From: an uncultured Eubacterium sp.
GTDB lineage: Bacteria; Bacillota; Clostridia; Lachnospirales; Lachnospiraceae
Length of the DNA: 43,583 nucleotides
Assembly: GCA_910578975.1 (NCBI GenBank)
Contig: CAJTRZ010000014.1
Coordinates: forward strand, 1 to 43,583
Direction: 5' to 3'
Shown: positions 8,756-16,702 of the stretch, piece after piece
How positions within the stretch are numbered: the first letter of the stretch is position 1
Layout: each line of letters starts with the position of its first letter
Notes under the pieces: model-generated
The model's input: only the letters and a program-made list of their open reading frames with translations
Told to the model about the DNA's origin: nothing
The model's database searches: none
Program-made: the position numbers and the translations under genes

Positions 8756-8941
8756 ATGGCAGAAAGAAAAAGAGAAATTAAATTAACAGATGATCCATTA
8801 ACAAATATCCATATCATGGTCCCTATGTTGGACAAAGAAGGGCAAGAAGCAGTTTCACATCTAATGTATGGATATTATTTAGGAAGGGGATTGGCTGATA
8901 AGGAAATTGCGGACAATGCAAATAAAGCAAATACAGTTTAG
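8756..8941 (+). CDS. First early gene, 61 residues, unknown
   Basis: The ATG at 8756 follows AAAAAGGAGAT. An in-frame upstream start exists but would overlap the promoter, so I reject it. The protein is acidic/basic mixed without a clear helix-turn-helix. By position it is where a Cro-like or antirepressor gene often lies, but the sequence does not show this. Confidence 0.7.
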   Translation: MAERKREIKLTDDPLTNIHIMVPMLDKEGQEAVSHLMYGYYLGRGLADKEIADNANKANTV

Positions 8942-8956
8942 GAAAGGAGGAAAAAG

Positions 8957-9121
8957 ATGGAAGTAGCAGAATTGAGAAAATATGCAAAAGAAATTACGAA
9001 AGAGATGGAAAAAAGAAAGTTTTCATATCAGGATGCAGATATGTTTGTAGTTGTGTTAAAAGACGAAATAAAACAGTGCCGTGAAGCAGAAAATATAAAA
9101 ATAATCACAGCACTGAATTAG
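8957..9121 (+). CDS. Small early protein, 54 residues, unknown
   Basis: An AAAGGAGG ribosome site leads to the ATG. The product is charged and probably helical (begins MEVAELRKYAKEITKEMEKR). It lies 15 nt after the previous gene in the same operon. No function is recognised. Confidence 0.65.
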   Translation: MEVAELRKYAKEITKEMEKRKFSYQDADMFVVVLKDEIKQCREAENIKIITALN

Positions 9122-9124
9122 TAG

Positions 9125-9289
9125 TTATTTAACACTTTCAAATGAGTTTAGTACATATGAATAATAGTGTTCATATGTTTTTACAAAATCAAATACTGCG
9201 TCAGAACTACATGAAATATTTTTTTTGGAAAGTTCTTGCTGACAAAGAATGACAGCTAAATCATGTGCACGTTTTTCTAAATCGTTCAT
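9125..9289 (-). CDS. Small opposite-strand protein, 54 residues
   Basis: The start at 9289 follows GAAAGGAGATTTAAC; a longer frame to 9364 lacks a ribosome site and overlaps the promoter-proximal repeat. The protein (MNDLEKRAHDLAVILCQQEL...) is helical. I have a general recollection of similar short proteins in gut Firmicute phages but no function. It reads against the early operon and has its own upstream repeat element. Confidence 0.65.
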   Translation of the reverse strand: MNDLEKRAHDLAVILCQQELSKKNISCSSDAVFDFVKTYEHYYSYVLNSFESVK

Positions 9290-9312
9290 GTTAAATCTCC
9301 TTTCATAATAAC

Positions 9313-9343
9313 TTGGTGCTGGCACACCTGTAATTGAAGTATA
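9313..9343 (-). promoter_or_regulatory. Promoter-proximal repeat, copy A
   Basis: This 31-nt block matches 9618-9648 at most positions, including the identical ACACCTGTAA and AAGTATA blocks. On the minus strand it contains a TATACT -10 box (9338-9343). The -35 is poorer than in copy B: TTGATT at 15-nt spacing or TGTTGA at 17. Confidence 0.55.
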
Positions 9344-9360
9344 GCATAAAGAAGGAGAAA

Positions 9361-9591
9361 TCAACAGAGAAAGAAAAAGCAGAGGTAGGAGTGTAGGAAG
9401 GAGGAAAGGAGAGAAGATGGAAAAAGAACTAGCATATCGTCATAATGCCATTCTTTTATTATAGTATCACAGTTTTGACAAAAACATATCATTAGAGAAC
9501 CACATTCTTCGCAATATTCTACATTATTTATTGGAAAACGTTTTATTAAAGTATGACCATTAAGGCATACTTTTGCATAATAGTCAGGCAT
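9361..9591 (-). CDS. Zinc-ribbon-like small protein (DUF2321-like)
   Basis: The 76-residue product has a KVCLNGHTLI segment, then CEECG and CQNC, resembling the DUF2321 family pattern of CLNGH followed by two cysteine pairs. It probably binds zinc. The start at 9591 follows AAAGGAAA at 9-nt spacing; the longer frame to 9615 has no ribosome site. It reads against the early operon from its own promoter. The family call is from memory of the motif and needs a profile search. Confidence 0.6.
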   Translation of the reverse strand: MPDYYAKVCLNGHTLIKRFPINNVEYCEECGSLMICFCQNCDTIIKEWHYDDMLVLFPSSLLSSFLHSYLCFFFLC

Positions 9592-9617
9592 GTATAGATA
9601 TTTCCTTTCGTACATAT

Positions 9618-9671
9618 TTGGTTATGGTACACCTGTAAGTTAAGTATAAAAGGAGAGATGTGGAAAAGCAA
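9618..9671 (-). promoter_or_regulatory. Promoter with repeat copy B
   Basis: On the minus strand TTGCTT (9666-9671) is followed after 17 nt by TATACT (9643-9648). The 31 nt at 9618-9648 repeat those at 9313-9343, covering the -10 box and initially transcribed region. Both opposite-strand genes thus share a control sequence. Confidence 0.65.
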
Positions 9672-9701
9672 GACTATAAAAATAAAAGGAGGAAAAAGAA
9701 T

Positions 9702-9908
9702 ATGGCTGATACACAAGTTATGGAAAGAGTAACTACAAAGGAAGCAGCTAGAGAATTGAATATGGATGTTGAGACATTACAGTTTCTTTTGCGCAACGAT
9801 AGAATTCCTATTGGTTATGCAGTAAAGAAAGAAAAAGCTACGCGATATTCTTATTACATCTATAGGGGATTGCTCGATACATATAAAAAGAAAATTGCAG
9901 GAAACTAA
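9702..9908 (+). CDS. Small DNA-binding protein, excisionase/MerR-like helix-turn-helix
   Basis: The 68-residue product reads RVTTKEAARELNMDVETLQF and then GYAVKKEKATRYSYYIY. This is the layout of winged helix-turn-helix excisionase-type proteins: helix-turn-helix, then a wing and basic strand. The start at 9702 follows AAAAGGAGG; an earlier in-frame ATG lacks a site. It may be the phage excisionase or an early regulator; the two cannot be told apart from sequence. Confidence 0.6.
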   Translation: MADTQVMERVTTKEAARELNMDVETLQFLLRNDRIPIGYAVKKEKATRYSYYIYRGLLDTYKKKIAGN

Positions 9909-9943
9909 AAGCTAAAGGTAGAAAGAATGAATAGGGGGAAGTT

Positions 9944-10114
9944 ATGAAATTTATTTATCACATCAATGGAGAAGAACGTTATCCGACAAAAAAGGAATGG
10001 GCACAGATGACAGAGCGTGCTTTTGAAATGGCAGGATATGTGAGAGTAGATGATGAGGAAGAGAAAAAGGAAATGGAAGAGGAGGAACATGGAGGAACAG
10101 AACAAAATGGATGA
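9944..10114 (+). CDS. Small early protein, 56 residues, unknown
   Basis: ATAGGGGGAAGTT precedes the ATG. The product begins MKFIYHINGEERYPTKKEWA and ends in a glutamate-rich tail. Its 3' end overlaps the next gene by 26 nt in another frame. No function is recognised. Confidence 0.6.
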   Translation: MKFIYHINGEERYPTKKEWAQMTERAFEMAGYVRVDDEEEKKEMEEEEHGGTEQNG

Positions 10115-10241
10115 ACTGTTTAAACTGATGGGATTCGAGGAAAAAGAAAGAATATCAGATTTAAGCAGAAAAGCAGCAATGAAACATTTAGGGCATAAGC
10201 TATATCAAAATGATTTTGGAGGAAAAGATTATGATGAGTAA
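10089..10241 (+). CDS. Small early protein, 50 residues, unknown
   Basis: The start at 10089 follows AGGAGGAAC within the preceding gene, indicating coupled translation. The longer frame starting at 10050 lacks a ribosome site. The product is charged and helical. Its end overlaps the next gene by 11 nt. Confidence 0.55.
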   Translation: MEEQNKMDELFKLMGFEEKERISDLSRKAAMKHLGHKLYQNDFGGKDYDE

Positions 10242-10539
10242 AGCAAAAAAAGAGCCTGAGTGTACGGCAATACAGTCAGGCTCAAAAGAAGTTACCAAAC
10301 TTCAAAAACCAATATTAGAATACCACAAAGTGTGTGTTAATTACAAGTTATTTTTACTAATTAAAAACGGAGTAATTGCATTATTAATAGATTATATGCT
10401 TTTTATTAAAAATATTGAAGTAACAATGCCAGATATAACAGCAGCAATATGTTTCCCTGTGGTACTCGCAGCATTACTCAATGAAATAGACAAATTGTCT
10501 AAAGATTGGGTGGAGGGCAAAGCTAATGTGGGGAAATGA
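10231..10539 (+). CDS. Small phage membrane protein, 102 residues
   Basis: The ATG at 10231 follows TTGGAGGAAAAGATT. Two hydrophobic stretches (about 40-62 and 68-85) suggest membrane insertion. Function is unknown. The 5' part of the gene contains an inverted repeat that would act as an intrinsic terminator for transcripts on the opposite strand. Confidence 0.6.
   Translation: MMSKAKKEPECTAIQSGSKEVTKLQKPILEYHKVCVNYKLFLLIKNGVIALLIDYMLFIKNIEVTMPDITAAICFPVVLAALLNEIDKLSKDWVEGKANVGK
10252..10283 (-). terminator. Antisense terminator-like hairpin inside a coding region
   Basis: GAGCCTGA (10252-10259) is inverted at 10276-10283. On the minus strand the stem is followed by a run of seven T's. No minus-strand gene is seen upstream of it, so any transcript it ends is unannotated. 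Confidence 0.4.
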
Positions 10540-10672
10540 AGAATTAGGCAAGAAAATATACTCTGCATTACTAGAATGCTGGGAAAATTCTACAGGACAA
10601 AAAATCATATCAATAGAGTATCTTGAAGAAACAAATAAAAGAAAAGACAGAGAGTGCGATATAGAGAAATAA
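10526..10672 (+). CDS. Small early protein, 48 residues, unknown
   Basis: The gene starts inside the preceding one (14-nt overlap) after GGAGGGCAAAGCTA. The product begins MWGNEELGKKIYSALLECWE and is charged at the end. No function is recognised. Confidence 0.55.
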   Translation: MWGNEELGKKIYSALLECWENSTGQKIISIEYLEETNKRKDRECDIEK

Positions 10673-10688
10673 ATGAAAGGAGAACACA

Positions 10689-10961
10689 ATGGCTTTTAAA
10701 CATATGGGAGCTTCTACTGAAAAACATACATGGAAATATCCTCATAAAGCGAGATGTATATATAGCGGAAACACTGGGACTGTGTATAGCAGATACGAAA
10801 AAGTAACAGAACAGTGGCAGCAGGACAGGCTGGACAGTGCATTTATGGCTCATCAGTGTACATGTAAAAGATGTGTGGCTGACAGGAAAGAAAATGAAAG
10901 ACTGAAAACAGAATTAGAAGCAATCGGTGCAACAGAATTATTAAAGGCTATGGGATGGTAA
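10689..10961 (+). CDS. Early protein with a cysteine cluster, 90 residues
   Basis: GAAAGGAGAACACA precedes the ATG. The segment HQCTCKRCVADRK near residue 57 could bind a metal together with an upstream cysteine, followed by a helical C-terminus. Unknown function, consistently placed in the early operon. Confidence 0.6.
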   Translation: MAFKHMGASTEKHTWKYPHKARCIYSGNTGTVYSRYEKVTEQWQQDRLDSAFMAHQCTCKRCVADRKENERLKTELEAIGATELLKAMGW

Positions 10962-10987
10962 AAAGATAGAATAATAAAAATGCAACA

Positions 10988-11001
10988 GTTGCACCGGTGC
11001 A
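10988..11001. promoter_or_regulatory. GTTGCACCGGTGCA palindrome in an intergenic gap
   Basis: The 12-bp palindrome TGCACCGGTGCA (10990-11001) lies between two early genes, just before the ribosome site of the next. The 16-bp extended form GTTGCACCGGTGCAAC recurs at 14466-14481 and 25561-25576 in coding sequence. Confidence 0.4.
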
Positions 11002-11023
11002 TCAAATTTAAGGAGGAAAAAAG

Positions 11024-11500
11024 ATGTTTGATAAATTTGGAGAGTTTGACTCATATCAGGAATTAAACATGGCAGCAGAAGGACTGTTGAAAGAGGGAGA
11101 CATAAAGTCCCTTAAAATTTTAGGCGAAGAAAACGGAATAGATAAATATGATGTAGAGGATTACATAGACGGAATAGTAACAGAGTTTTCAACACAAATG
11201 ACAGCAGCAGTTGGAAGATTAGATGTACAGCTCAAAGGAAATAAAGACGGAGCTATAGAAATAATAGGAAGTTTCGCAAGAGGAATGCTCACGGAAGAAG
11301 CCATACAGAAAGCAGCAATGAAAAAGGGTAAACGCTTATCAAAAATATTGGATGAAATGAGAAATGTAGCACAGAAGCATAAGACTGGAAACAGTGGAGT
11401 ATGTTGTGGAACAGATCAGCAGTTAAGAAACATTATAAGAAGTTACTTATTAGACAGCGATAAAGAATTCAAGAAGAAAATAAGTGACTTGTATGAATAG
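11024..11500 (+). CDS. Conserved-looking protein of mobile elements, 158 residues, unknown function
   Basis: The acidic, mostly helical protein begins MFDKFGEFDSYQELNMAA and contains DKYDVEDYIDGIV. I recall proteins with this start on Lachnospiraceae phages and conjugative elements, beside PcfJ-like genes, but no function. TAAGGAGG precedes the ATG. The PcfJ-like gene follows after 11 nt, and that pairing is probably functional. Confidence 0.65.
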   Translation: MFDKFGEFDSYQELNMAAEGLLKEGDIKSLKILGEENGIDKYDVEDYIDGIVTEFSTQMTAAVGRLDVQLKGNKDGAIEIIGSFARGMLTEEAIQKAAMKKGKRLSKILDEMRNVAQKHKTGNSGVCCGTDQQLRNIIRSYLLDSDKEFKKKISDLYE

Positions 11501-11511
11501 GTGGTGAGGGT

Positions 11512-13542
11512 ATGCAGAAAAAGAGATTACTTGGGATACAACCTAAAGTATTAAAAGGTAAAAGCAAAGAGGAATATATTGTCGAAGCACAGGTTATCCA
11601 GATAGAGGAAGATAAAATCCTGGAACTTGATGTTTATTGGAAAAATACGGAAGTAAGCGGAGGAAGTGGAAAGCATGAACTTCTGGCAAGGCATTTTCTA
11701 AATGAGCAAAAAGAAGAGTATGCCACGTACTTGTTAAAGGACATTTCAAATTATAGTTATAGATATCAAAAAGATAAATGGTCAGGGATGCAGTATAGAA
11801 CATTGCTTAACAATGGTGATATTAATGTATGGTACCATACACCAACAACATCTAAGACAGAAGAAACAAGAAAAGTAATTAAGGAATATTTTTCACTTGA
11901 AGATACAAGAGGTGTGGATAGTTATATTGCGTCTGTTGAAAGTCATATTAAATGGGAAAAAGACCAATCGGCACTAGAACGAAAACATCAGCGTATAAAC
12001 GATATGATGGATACAGTGCCAGCAATTACAGATACAGAAGAGTTTGAGCAGTGGATTGATGAAGTGGTATTTGCAGATAAGTATATATTTTCATCTACGA
12101 AAAAGGAGGCAAAAGGCTATCTGTATATATGTAGTCATTGTGGAAGGCGTTATTACAGTAAAGAAAAGCCAAGACATAATACATCAACACAATGCAGATG
12201 GTGTAAAAGTAATGGAATTGTTAAAACAAGAGTTAGTGAAATTACAGAGGAAAAGAATGTAATGATTGCTCAGCCATTTGGTGAAACATATATATTGAGG
12301 CATTTGAAATTCAGAAGATACAGTTATGCAGAAAAAAATACAACACCAATTAAAGCAAAGTCAACTATATCATCTATGGAGAAAGTAAGAATGATCATGT
12401 ATCCAGAGGATACAAAAATATATTACAACAATGATTGGTTTGGCAGAAATGCAAGTAATTGGTCAGATAAAAAGAATGGAACAATTATTGATAGATGGTT
12501 TTATATGTATCCGGGAGAGCTGGACAAGACCTGTATGGAAGAAAACCTGAAAAGAACATTGATGGCAGCAGCTAAGTGTGGAAAGTATTTGCAATTGAAT
12601 GAATTAATCAGATGGTATGAAAGTTATACATACATAGAATATTTAATCAAAGGCAGATTTTATGAACTGGCAAATAGATTTTTAGGAGGCTATCGTAAAT
12701 TTTACATTTCACCATCAGAGTGTTTAAACAAAAAGGGAAATTCATTATCAGAATTATTACAGATAGACAAACAAAGATGTAATAGATTGAGGGATATGGA
12801 TGGAAACGAATTTGCCTTAAACATGCTCCAGATAGAAGAAAGAGACGGACTGAAAGTAACACAGGAAAACCTTCAGTTTATAAATGATAATTGTATCGAA
12901 GTGGATGATTTGCAGATATACAGAACAGGGCTATCAGTAAATAGAGCAATTAATTACATTAGGAGAATCATAAAAAGTTCACGGTTAGGAGTTAGAACAG
13001 TTCTCCAGTATTATTCGGATTATCTGGATATGGCAAAGGAACGGGGAGCTGATTTAACAGATGATATTATCCGAGTTTATCCGAGAATGATTGAACGGCA
13101 TAATCTTTATGTAGAAGAAAGGGAAAGAAAACTTAATGATAATTTGATAGCTGAAAAAAACAAGAAGTTTGCAAGGATAGAAGCAGATTATTCTTTGAAT
13201 TACAGTTTGTTTCATTGGGAAGATAAAAAATATGTTATTACAGTTCCGAAAAATGCAGGTGAGATAGTGATGGAAGGAAAAATGCAGCATCATTGTGTAG
13301 CCTCCTCCGATAACTATATGCAAAAGATGAACGACAGGAAAACATTTATTTTGTTTTTAAGAAAAAAAGAGGCACCAGATATGCCATACTACACACTCGA
13401 AGTTGGGAAGGATAACAAAATCATACAAAGCTATGGTGCTTATGATAGAAAACCGGATTGGAGCGAAGTGTCAAAAATATTAACAAAATGGAAAAAGGAC
13501 ATTAAGCAGAAACAGAATAAATTAGAAAGGAAGGCAAGTTGA
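11512..13542 (+). CDS. PcfJ-like protein
   Basis: The 676-residue protein carries a four-cysteine zinc motif (Cys207/Cys210 and Cys228/Cys231). Its C-terminal domain of the PcfJ family has the signature GKMQHHCVASSDNY near residue 590, then a strand ending PYYTLEVG and a glutamine-containing IIQSYGAY. PcfJ was named from enterococcal pheromone plasmids, where it is needed for conjugation; its biochemical role is unsettled. It is common in Firmicute phages and mobile elements. The stop overlaps the next start (TGATG), so translation is coupled. Confidence 0.82.
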   Translation: MQKKRLLGIQPKVLKGKSKEEYIVEAQVIQIEEDKILELDVYWKNTEVSGGSGKHELLARHFLNEQKEEYATYLLKDISNYSYRYQKDKWSGMQYRTLLNNGDINVWYHTPTTSKTEETRKVIKEYFSLEDTRGVDSYIASVESHIKWEKDQSALERKHQRINDMMDTVPAITDTEEFEQWIDEVVFADKYIFSSTKKEAKGYLYICSHCGRRYYSKEKPRHNTSTQCRWCKSNGIVKTRVSEITEEKNVMIAQPFGETYILRHLKFRRYSYAEKNTTPIKAKSTISSMEKVRMIMYPEDTKIYYNNDWFGRNASNWSDKKNGTIIDRWFYMYPGELDKTCMEENLKRTLMAAAKCGKYLQLNELIRWYESYTYIEYLIKGRFYELANRFLGGYRKFYISPSECLNKKGNSLSELLQIDKQRCNRLRDMDGNEFALNMLQIEERDGLKVTQENLQFINDNCIEVDDLQIYRTGLSVNRAINYIRRIIKSSRLGVRTVLQYYSDYLDMAKERGADLTDDIIRVYPRMIERHNLYVEERERKLNDNLIAEKNKKFARIEADYSLNYSLFHWEDKKYVITVPKNAGEIVMEGKMQHHCVASSDNYMQKMNDRKTFILFLRKKEAPDMPYYTLEVGKDNKIIQSYGAYDRKPDWSEVSKILTKWKKDIKQKQNKLERKAS

Positions 13543-14777
13543 TGCAGGAATTAAAAAGTATAAGTACATATACAGATTATAAAAATGCTCTAAAAAAAGA
13601 GCTTACCAGTGCAGCAGTCAGTTTTGTAAGAATAGGATATCTGCTGAAACAGGCAAGAGATACAGATATTTTGAAAGACAGCGAATATTCCAACATGGAA
13701 GAATTTGCAAAGACAGAGTTTCAGCTGGACAAGTCCCAGGTATCAAGATTTATAAACATTAACGACAGATTTTCCGTAGGTGGAAACAGCGAAATACTAG
13801 AAGAAAAGTATCAGGATTATGGTGTAGCAAAATTGGGAATCATGCTCACTCTTTCGGATGAAGTAGTAGACAATTTAAGTCCGAAATTAAGTAAGCAGCA
13901 GATTGGACAGATACAGAAAGATATAAAAGCAGAACAGGAAATCGGAGGTACAGAATTAATCCTTGAGGGAACTGATCCTGAGCAGGACAAGTATAAGGAG
14001 ATTATAGGTAAATGTATCTTTGAATATTATCACACCCACCCACATGAATATGTAAAAATATGTAACATTGAAGAATGGAACAAAGAGGATGTGATGCAGA
14101 TATTCTGCCCTATGGGAGTTATGGCAGAAACAGTCAGACTTCAGGGCATAGGAAGATACATGATAAGTGTCAAAGATTTTGAACATAATGTAACTTTTAC
14201 GAATGTTCGTGAAAATACTACAGAAGAATGCAGCTGGGAATATCTGATAGACACAATATTCAATGTATGTATGTGTCATGAATGTGTAGTAGGTCATAAC
14301 TGGGAAGCAGAGGAAGCGTGGGAGATTATCTACAATGAGGAATTTCCAAAACTACCAAAGCCAGAACAGAAACCAGAGCCAAAGAAAGAGGTATCAAAGC
14401 CAGTAAAGAAGGACAAGCCAAGGGAAAAAGCAAAAAAGAGTGAAACAAAGCCAGAAGAAAAGCCAGTTGCACCGGTGCAACCGAAAACGGTACCCGCACA
14501 AGCACCGGTGTCGGCAGAAATTGTTAAGACAGAAGAAAAAGAAAAGCAGGATGTGGAAGTTCCACAGTCAGGACAGACTATAGAAGAAACACCGAGAGAG
14601 ATATCCTTAGAGTCGGCAAATATGTTAGAGCAGAAAAAAAGGATAACAGGTCTGCTTGATAAGACAAGAACAGAGATGGAGAATTCTTACTTTGAAATAG
14701 CGTTAGAAGTTGCCAAAGAAACAGTATTCCAGATAGAGCAGTTGATAAAACTGAAACAGATGGAAGATGAAGATTAA
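13542..14777 (+). CDS. ParB/DUF3102-like phage DNA-binding protein with long linker
   Basis: The 411-residue product has an N-terminal region (about 20-80) with FVRIGYLLKQARD and EEFAKTEFQLDKSQVSRFI, resembling the DNA-binding helix-turn-helix of ParB/DUF3102-type proteins. A cysteine- and tryptophan-containing middle domain follows, then a lysine-, proline- and glutamate-rich linker (about 275-345) and a helical C-terminus. ATG at 13542 is preferred to TTG at 13539 because of spacing to AAGGAAGG. It may act in replication or partition; this is inference. Confidence 0.55.
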   Translation: MQELKSISTYTDYKNALKKELTSAAVSFVRIGYLLKQARDTDILKDSEYSNMEEFAKTEFQLDKSQVSRFININDRFSVGGNSEILEEKYQDYGVAKLGIMLTLSDEVVDNLSPKLSKQQIGQIQKDIKAEQEIGGTELILEGTDPEQDKYKEIIGKCIFEYYHTHPHEYVKICNIEEWNKEDVMQIFCPMGVMAETVRLQGIGRYMISVKDFEHNVTFTNVRENTTEECSWEYLIDTIFNVCMCHECVVGHNWEAEEAWEIIYNEEFPKLPKPEQKPEPKKEVSKPVKKDKPREKAKKSETKPEEKPVAPVQPKTVPAQAPVSAEIVKTEEKEKQDVEVPQSGQTIEETPREISLESANMLEQKKRITGLLDKTRTEMENSYFEIALEVAKETVFQIEQLIKLKQMEDED

Positions 14778-14801
14778 AAAGTAGATTTGGTATCGTTATG
14801 A

Positions 14802-15503
14802 ATGTCGGTACCAAAACAACAATTTATATATCATGAAATAAATGGTGGCACTGGCTGGCTGGTGTCACCGGGAGGTGAAATGGAAACAGAGAAATTTGTG
14901 AAGTGGGCTGTGAGTGCAGCAGACGGAGCAGCCGAGGAAGGACTGCACCGGAACAGCTGGAATAAACGGAGAGGTTTAGAACCGGAACACGAAGATGTAA
15001 TAAATGCTTTTATGTATATCAGGGTGGCTGCTTACATTTATTCAAGACTTTGGAACATAGAAAGAGAATTAATAGAAAAGGCAATACTGAAAAGAGGTGA
15101 AACATATAACAGAGGAAATTTGATAACAGTTAAGGAGGTTGCAGGAGAAATCAGAAAACTGACAGAAGAAATGTCAGGACACAGCATTGAAGTAACAGAA
15201 TCCGAAGAGACTGTAAGAGAAGTTAATGAGTATCTTTTTAGAGAAGGAGCAAGAGAATATTCAAAGTTTGAAGCAGGCATCAGTAAATTCAGTAGTTATC
15301 AGCCAATCGAGGAAGCGGTATGCTTAATGACATTTCATCTATGGGGTGGAAGTGCAATAGATGTATATGCAGCAGTAAGAATGACAGTATTGGATGCTAT
15401 AAAAGGAAAGATTAAAGTTAAACGTAATTGTAGAAAGTATATATTTACAGAATACTATTTAATCAACTTAGAAAAAAAATTAGGAAAGAAGGTAACAGAA
15501 TGA
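14802..15503 (+). CDS. Unknown protein upstream of and coupled to the DGR targets, 233 residues
   Basis: No family is recognised. The sequence is mainly helical, with WNKRRGLEPEHEDVINAFMY near residue 49. No signal peptide is seen, and the ribosome site is weak. Its stop codon overlaps the first DGR target start (ATGA), so the target is translationally coupled to this gene. It may be a partner or carrier of the diversified proteins, but only position suggests this. Confidence 0.6.
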   Translation: MSVPKQQFIYHEINGGTGWLVSPGGEMETEKFVKWAVSAADGAAEEGLHRNSWNKRRGLEPEHEDVINAFMYIRVAAYIYSRLWNIERELIEKAILKRGETYNRGNLITVKEVAGEIRKLTEEMSGHSIEVTESEETVREVNEYLFREGAREYSKFEAGISKFSSYQPIEEAVCLMTFHLWGGSAIDVYAAVRMTVLDAIKGKIKVKRNCRKYIFTEYYLINLEKKLGKKVTE

Positions 15504-16015
15504 AAACAAAGAAAGAATTAAAACCAGGATTAACATTTGATGCAGATGGAGTAGAAATGCTCCTACTGGACGTATCAGAAGATGGACAGGTTCTTTGCAT
15601 TACAAAGGACCTATATGCAGAAAGAGTAGTCTTTGGAGACAGCACCGAGTATGAAGGCTCTAATGTTGAGAAAAAAGTAAAAGAGTTTGAGCAGCACATG
15701 ATTAAGTGCTTTGGTGCAGAAAACGTGCTGGAAAACACAGTTGAAATCTTAACGGTAGATGGAAAGAAAGCAGGAACATATACCGGAAAGTCAAGATTAC
15801 TCACATTTGATGAAGCAAGGAAGTACACGGATTTAATTGAAGATGAGAATTTGCCAGATTGGTGGTGGCTCATGAGTCCGTGGTCTATACCTAGACGGAG
15901 GAAGTGGGGAGTAGCGTGCGTTTGTCCGTCGGGCTTTATCGACAGCAATGACTACGACTACGTTAACGGCGTGCGCCCCGTTTGTATCTTATCATCTTTT
16001 ATCTTTAATTCTTAA
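15500..16015 (+). CDS. DGR target protein 1 (C-type-lectin/DUF6273-like variable domain)
   Basis: The 171-residue protein ends in a variable domain of the kind DGRs diversify. It has PDWWWLMSPW near residue 116, the invariant VACVCPSG, a variable stretch, then NGVRPVCIL. The VRP ending and tryptophan cluster are typical of the DUF6273/formylglycine-generating-enzyme-like C-type lectin folds used as DGR targets. Variable residues read F-I-D-S-N-D-Y-D-Y-V-N where the template encodes nine Asn. No signal peptide, membrane segment or tail domain is seen. It is a paralogue of the next gene. Binding partner unknown. Confidence 0.88.
   Translation: MKTKKELKPGLTFDADGVEMLLLDVSEDGQVLCITKDLYAERVVFGDSTEYEGSNVEKKVKEFEQHMIKCFGAENVLENTVEILTVDGKKAGTYTGKSRLLTFDEARKYTDLIEDENLPDWWWLMSPWSIPRRRKWGVACVCPSGFIDSNDYDYVNGVRPVCILSSFIFNS
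15914..15979 (+). repeat. DGR variable repeat VR1
   Basis: The 66 nt align to the template at 17102-17167 without gaps. There are nine differences, all where the template has A: five to G, four to T. The 5' 21 nt and the 3' GC-rich block (GCGTGCGCCCC) are identical, the latter being the likely initiation of mutagenic homology. Confidence 0.95.
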
Positions 16016-16030
16016 TCAAAAGATGAGAAG
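15988..16030 (+). other. Inverted repeat downstream of VR1
   Basis: The 13-nt arms 15988-16000 and 16018-16030 pair at 12 of 13 positions around a 17-nt loop that contains the stop codon. In Bordetella phage BPP-1 a hairpin just downstream of VR aids target recognition by the DGR. This one lies 8 nt after VR1 and may have the same role, or be an attenuator. Confidence 0.6.
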
Positions 16031-16069
16031 GCAGCACAAAATTAAAAATAAGATTGGAGGAATTTATAA

Positions 16070-16690
16070 ATGAATACAGAGAAAATATTGGAACATGCAT
16101 TAGCGATTGCAGAGCTGGCAAAAGAAGATAAAGAGAGACATAGCGTAAAAGTTGATCCATTAAAGCAAAGAACATTAGCAGAGTATGCACCGGGAGATAT
16201 ATTTAATGCTTATGGAATTGAGATGCTGGTGTTAAATGTGTCAGAAGATGGGGAAGAGGTTTTCTGCATTACAAAGGAGCTATACAAGAAAGATGTAGAG
16301 TTTGGAGACAGTACTAAGTATCAAGATTCCAATGCAGAAAAAGTAGTCAAGGAGTTTGAACAGTACATTACTGACTGCTTTGGAAAAGACAGCTTAGTAG
16401 AGAAGACAACAAAGATAGTAACGGTAGATGGTCAGGAAGTAGGAAGTTATACAGGAAAAGCAAGATTAATGACTTTTGACGAAGCACGTACATACAATCG
16501 TATGATTGTAAATAAGGATTTACCGGACTGGTGGTGGCTCATGAATCCGTGGTCAACCCCGGATCGAGGATGGAAGTACAGTATGGCGTGCGTTTGTCCG
16601 TCGGGCTGTATCAACTGCAATTGCTACAACGACAATTGCGGCGTGCGCCCCGTTTGTATCTTGAAATCTTCTATCTTAATCCCTCAGTAA
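16070..16690 (+). CDS. DGR target protein 2 (C-type-lectin/DUF6273-like variable domain)
   Basis: This 206-residue paralogue of target 1 shares its whole body (for example LNVSEDGEEVFCITKELY and PDWWWLMNPW) and has an extra N-terminal helix of about 35 residues. The variable residues read C-I-N-C-N-C-Y-N-D-N-C: four template Asn positions have become Cys. Together with the fixed VCPSG and PVC cysteines this makes the binding face very cysteine-rich. A TTGGAGG site precedes the ATG; avd follows 12 nt after the stop. No export signal is seen. Confidence 0.88.
   Translation: MNTEKILEHALAIAELAKEDKERHSVKVDPLKQRTLAEYAPGDIFNAYGIEMLVLNVSEDGEEVFCITKELYKKDVEFGDSTKYQDSNAEKVVKEFEQYITDCFGKDSLVEKTTKIVTVDGQEVGSYTGKARLMTFDEARTYNRMIVNKDLPDWWWLMNPWSTPDRGWKYSMACVCPSGCINCNCYNDNCGVRPVCILKSSILIPQ
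16586..16651 (+). repeat. DGR variable repeat VR2
   Basis: The 66 nt align to the template without gaps, with nine differences, all at template A: five to G, four to T. The pattern of changed positions differs from VR1, so the two were mutagenised independently. A weaker inverted repeat (CTATC 16671-16675 with GATAG 16694-16698) follows. Confidence 0.95.
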
Positions 16691-16702
16691 AAGGATAGGA
16701 AA

